Assembly (NCBI RefSeq): GCF_014633365.1
Contig: NC_068344.1
Span: 7,269,669-7,333,668 of the forward strand
Length of the DNA stretch: 64,000 nucleotides
From: Diospyros lotus
Taxonomy: Eukaryota; Streptophyta; Magnoliopsida; Ericales; Ebenaceae
Direction of reading: 5' to 3'
Below the pieces are notes generated by a model, which saw nothing but the letters and a program-made list of their open reading frames with translations, was not told the origin of the DNA and ran no database searches. Below are positions 59,609-64,000 of this stretch, one piece after another. The position numbers were made by a program, and so were the translations under genes. The stretch's first letter is position 1. Each line of letters begins with the position of its first letter.

Positions 59609-62206
59609 TGTAACACCCCATTTTTCGAGCATGTTATAACTCAGGATAATTCTGGAATAATTTTTTTTAATACTACTAAAACTAAGACTAAACCATATCA
59701 TTGCTCCTATCCATTCCAAACTTTCCATTCATTTATCTCCTAGGAGAATCATCATAAATATCAAATGCGAAAGTTAGAATCGAACCTAACATCATAACAT
59801 TAATCATAAATCAGTTCTTACATAATGGGAACATAAATTTCTCAACATGAATTAATACATAACATAAGTTCCCAACTAACATTAACCCTAAATAGGGTTC
59901 TATATCATCATTCCTCAAAACGTTCAGAATTCGAAGTAGCAGAACATCAATACATGAGCTACATAACATACATTCAACTCATCATGCACTTTGCTAAGTG
60001 ACATTTCATGCCTCATTCATCCTCGTTTCTACTACAATCTCCATCTAAAACGTTTGAATATTCCAAGGGGAAAGCACAAGTTAGATGATGAATCATCTAA
60101 GTAAGGAAAACAACACATTTAATGCTCATGTATGTATGCAATGCACATAACCTCATAACCCTCATGTTTGGGTCGACTGTACCTTAAGATTACTCGCCAT
60201 TTTTTTAGTCTCTTTGCCAGACCGGGGTGTATGGATGCACTCTTAGCAAAGTAATAGAGCCAGTACCTAATCCCAAACCCATGCAACATATGACCGTGAA
60301 TCTCATTATACTCATATGCATATTTCATAAATCAAAACATGTAAATGCAATCTATATGACATACTCATAACAAGGCATGACAACATGATAAGATCATAAC
60401 ACTTAGTCCAATTGGGAAGTACCACTTACCTTGTAAAAAGATAATTTTGCCCCTAGCGTAATTTTCTCTCAAAATTCGCGTCGGACTTCCAATTGTACTC
60501 AATTATGAACCTTGACGTACCTTGGCATCATAATTACTTAAGAAAATCAGATTTCTAATTTTTTGATAATTTTTCTAATTTCTCCAATTTCCTCCTATTA
60601 TTTCCTCAAGATTATGAAATAAATACTTTCTCATAAAATTTTCTCAATTTCTCTTCACAATAATTCCTAAAACAATATTCCTAAGCCCCATAAATTTTCT
60701 CATAATTTTTAAAATTCATGTTCTATTTATTTCTCATTTTCTCTTTGATTTTCAAGCATCTATTGCCTCAAAAATCCATAATAAATACTAATCATGCATT
60801 TCTCTTCCAATTTCACCATAAAAAATTCTAAAATATCATTCTAATATTTTTGAAATTTTTAAAATTGTTTTTGAAGATAACTTACCTTCCCACGGAGTGA
60901 TTTGGTATTCTTCTATACTGCGATGAAGTCTCGATTTGCGTATCCAACAACGCCTTTTGCCACAAATTTTCACATGAACTACTAAACCCACCCTATAAGA
61001 TTTTTCTAGAAAGTTTTGGTATTTTTCTCTATATTTTTTCTTTCTCTTTTTCAAATCTCTTTCTTACTCTCAAATCTTTCTTTCTTACAACTTTTCTCTT
61101 TCTAATTCAAATCCTCCAACCTTTCAAGTTTGCTCTATTTATAAAGGTTGAATTAATTTTAGTATAATTGTAGTGACTCACTATTTTTAATTATTTTGTC
61201 ACATTTCTTAATTATTTTTCACTAAATCTTATCCATAATCTTTAATTATTTGTTCACACTCCACTTTATTTCTCATATTTCTCAATTATTTCACCCATTA
61301 TCTTTGATTATTTGTTCACATCCTATTTTGTCTTCCACATTTTTCCATTAATTCACCCATTATCTTTGATTATTTGTCCACATCCTATTTTGTCTCCCAC
61401 ATTTCTCAATTATTTCATCCATTATCTTTAATTATTTTGTCACATTTTTTAATTATTTTCCACTAAATTTCACCCATAATCTTTAATTATTTGTCCACAC
61501 CCTACTTCGTCTCCCATATTTTTCCATTAATTCACCTATTATCTTTGATTATTTGTCCACATCCTATTTTGTCTCTCATATTTTTCAATTATTTCATCCA
61601 TTATCTTTAATTATTTTGTCACATTTCTTAATTATTTCCCACTAAATCTCATCCATAATCTTTAATTATTTATCCACACCCTACTTTGTCTCCTACATTT
61701 CTCCATTAATTCACCCATTATCTTTGATTATTTGTCCACATCCTATTTTGTCTCCCACATTTCTCAATTATTTCATCCATTATCTTTAATTATTTGGTCA
61801 CATTTCTTAATTATTTCCTACTAATTCTCACCCATAATCTTTAATTATTTGTCCACACCCTACTTTGTCTCTCACATTTCTCAATTATTTCACCTACTAA
61901 TTTTAATTGTTTTGTTACCTTAATTATTTTTTATTAAATCTTCTTTTGAATAGATTATTCTTTCATTTTTTTTAATTTTAAGCCCATTTTCTTAGTCCAT
62001 TAATTTTAAACCCATTTATTTAGGCTTTTCCTTTTCAACTTAGCCCACTAACTCTAAACTCATTTACTTAACATTTCCTTTTTCAACTTAGCCCACAAAC
62101 TCTAAGCCCATTAGTTTTCTCAACTAAAATCTCTAATGGATATCAAAAATATTTTAAATATAATAAAAATTAATTATTATTATTCGTAGAATACTAAGAT
62201 ATTACA
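59609..62206 (-). mobile_element. Large solo LTR, Ty3/gypsy type, AGTAG target duplication
   Basis: 2598 bp from TGTAACACCCCATTTTTCG to CTAAGATATTACA with AGTAG exactly on both sides (59604-59608 and 62207-62211). A minus-strand TATA box (TATAAATAG, near 61137) gives orientation. No coding region, hence a solo LTR. Contains the higher-order repeat at 61180-61915. Confidence 0.9.
61180..61915. repeat. Higher-order tandem repeat, three 60-bp subunits (about 180 bp)
   Basis: Subunit A starts ATTATCTTTGATTATTTGTC, B starts ATTATCTTTAATTATTTTGTC and C starts ATAATCTTTAATTATTTGTC (first 20 bases of each). The order read left to right is B-C-A-A, B-C-A, B-C-A, B-C. Like-named subunits resemble each other more than their neighbours do. 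Confidence 0.85.
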
Positions 62207-62388
62207 AGTAGAATGAGAAGTTCTAGCTTCTTGAGTAGGAGAAGGATTCCCTTTAGGATGTCATGGGTGCTCTTCTTTAGAAGGCATCTTCCAGACTCCA
62301 TTTTCATATTTAATTTTCATCATTTTCAAAGTTTGATTTGAATAAGTGTCAAAGGATGAGCGAGGGATAGATCTGGTACGAATATTAT

Positions 62389-63652
62389 TGTTAAGCTCAA
62401 GGGTAAGTAAATACGATTTTGATGATAACAAAAATATATTTATGATATAAATGTATTTTTTACTCATGTAAAAAGTAAATTTATTTTGAATTAAAAGTGG
62501 GTACAAAAAGTAAATTTATTTTGAACTAAAGGTGAGTTGTCTTTAGATATATTTTCTTATTTTGAAAATTTATGTCTCAAAAGTTTATGCTTGAATTTTC
62601 ATATCTTGATAAATGCATTTCTTACTCATGCAAAAAATAAATTTATTTTGAATTAAAGGTAAATTGCTTTTAAACATGTTTCCTTGTTATAAACATTTAT
62701 GTCTCAAAAGCTTATATTTGAATTTTTATATCTTGATAAATGTATTTCTTTCTCATACAAAAAGTAAATTTATTTTGAATTAAATGTGAATTGCTTTTAG
62801 ACATGTTTCCTTGTTTTAATCATTTATGTTTCAAAACCTTAATTTGAATTTTCATATCTTGACAAAGGTATTTCTTTCTCATGCAAAGAGTAAATTTATT
62901 TTGAATTAAATGACAATTATTTTTTGACATGTTTCCTTGTTTTAATAATTTATATCTCAAAAACTTATATTTGAATTTTCAAATCTTGATTTTTCATGCA
63001 AAAAGTAAATTTATTTTGAATTAAAGGTAAGTTATCTTTAGACATGTTTCTTTGTTTTGTTCCTTGTTGTTTGAGAAAGCTTAAACAATTTTTGAATTTC
63101 GAACTTCATATTAGCCTTTTCTTTAATGGCTAGTTTGTTTGGAAGATGTATATACATAGGGTAAGTATGGAGGCTCAAGCTGAAGACCAAACTTGATAGA
63201 GCATTTAGATAAGAGTGAGAAGGTTTAAAGTGTTGGAAATGTGCTAGCTGGTGGAATTCTCAACCGTTGGTGACTTGTTTGTATTTATGTCTGGTTGTGA
63301 GTTTGTTATTTTTATTCACTTGTTGTGTGAGGGGATTGTATTTGCTAGTAGTGTGCTAGTGGTTCTTGCTTAGGCAAGGGATTGTCTATTGGTTCTAGTT
63401 CTAATTAAAAGCTAGTGTTAATTCTCTCTAGTAAAACCTCAAGCTAAGTCTTGAGAGAGAGGATTAGGCGCTTTAGAGCCAAACCTCTATAAATTTTTCT
63501 TGTTCCTTGTGGATGTGTGATTTTATTGTTATCAATCCTATTGCAATCACCACATATTAAGATCACAAATTTAAGAGTTTTAAAAAGAGCTAAAATTATT
63601 AATTTTTGAAAAACCCAATTCACCCTTCTCTTGGATATTTTTCTAGGCAACA
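62389..63652 (+). mobile_element. Solo LTR, Ty1/copia-like
   Basis: 1264 bp from TGTTAAGCTCAAGGG to TTTTCTAGGCAACA. Flanks are ATTAT (62384-62388) and ATTAC (63653-63657), one mismatch. GATTTTGATGATAACAAA at the start and AACCCAATTCACCCTTCTCT at the end are family hallmarks shared, in inverse, with 28184-29489. Confidence 0.8.
62440..63045. repeat. About 110-130-bp tandem repeat, five copies, within the solo LTR
   Basis: Each unit contains AAGTAAATTTATTTTGAATT (near 62475, 62505, 62630, 62762, 62888 and 63002) followed by ACATGTTTCCTTGTTTTAAT and TTGAATTTTCATATCTTGA. Copies differ by point changes and small indels. Confidence 0.8.
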
Positions 63653-64000
63653 ATTACCAAAAATAGTTTTAAGTAAAAGAATAAAAAGCATCCCAAATGG
63701 AAGCTTTCAAGATGGTTTGGATATCATTGAATCATACATTCTTGAAAAAAGGAAATAAGGAAGATTGAAATGGATTTTCTTGATGGCACACTACATAATT
63801 TCTAACTCAGTGTAGGTTACAAAGTGGAAAGATCCACCCCTAACATTGATAAATGTGGTGATGAAATGGGGAAGGACCCTATGTTCAGGGTCTAAAAATT
63901 CATGGGAACTAGGATGTTAGACAACTAAAAATGGTTCATTTTTTCCTATTAGGAAAGTTTAGATTTCATCATGGTTAAATTCTGGGTCATCTAGGACTTT

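Larger units (their letters stand above)
59409..64000 (-). pseudogene. Transposon-associated ORF split by two solo LTRs
   Basis: Three minus-strand segments belong together: 63653-64000 (runs off the window), 62207-62388 and 59409-59608. Segment 1 has HFNLPYFLFSRMYD and LPFGMLFILLLKTIF. Segment 2 has SFDTYSNQTLKMM and ENGVWKMPSKEE. Segment 3 has a short Ser/Thr/Pro-rich part and a helical end (EFLINSINVILRNQEVMIQI). The LPYGM..TRIF-like and NEATLRRM-like order matches a domain common in plant transposon proteins ('putative plant transposon protein', I believe Pfam PF20167). Stops exist in each part. Function unknown. Confidence 0.55.

Noticed and set aside
1..64000. tRNA, rRNA and other structured RNA genes
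   Set aside because: I scanned for tRNA A/B box pairs and rRNA-like GC-rich conserved blocks by eye and found none convincing; a covariance-model search would decide.

Overview
This is nuclear DNA of a flowering plant, probably not a grass. Its genes have many short exons with GT..AG introns, the intergenic DNA is AT-rich, and the transposons are plant families (Tat-type Ty3/gypsy, Ty1/copia-like LTRs, PIF/Harbinger, Mutator-like). I cannot name the species.

Four host genes look intact. Two tandem universal-stress-protein (USP) genes lie on + (exons 11152-12178 and 15991-17849). They share intron positions, and exons 2 and 3 are identical in length. Next, on -, is an S1/P1-type nuclease gene of eight exons (19978 down to 18265), convergent with the second USP gene. 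The fourth is a nine-exon cytosolic-type cysteinyl-tRNA synthetase on + (37465-46569). A fifth host gene, the protein farnesyltransferase alpha subunit, survives only as two exon-like fragments (33817-33912 and about 36307-36471).

The rest is mostly layered mobile DNA. From 217 to 9882 there is one structurally complete but mutated Tat-lineage LTR retrotransposon on -. It has 5-bp target duplications, a tRNA-Lys-type primer site, gag, protease, RT, RNase H and integrase. It also has tandem repeats after integrase and an opposite-strand gene with a 'putative gypsy-type transposon' domain and a coiled coil. A second decayed copy of that opposite-strand gene family occupies about 21540-26150. 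It is interrupted by a PIF/Harbinger MITE (22121-22387) and by an LTR-like block flanked by a 723-bp direct duplication. At 30905-33491 lies a two-gene Harbinger element (transposase plus SANT/Myb-like partner), killed by one frameshift and two nonsense codons. Five solo LTRs with matching or near-matching target duplications are at 28184, 38374, 44537, 59609 and 62389; two of them sit in introns of the tRNA synthetase gene. A decayed Ty3/gypsy element on - spans 52905 to about 57400. The right edge holds a minus-strand transposon-associated ORF split by two solo LTRs, one of which carries a three-subunit higher-order tandem repeat.

The four intact genes do not form a pathway. Their splice sites were placed by hand from GT/AG signals and reading-frame continuity, without transcripts.
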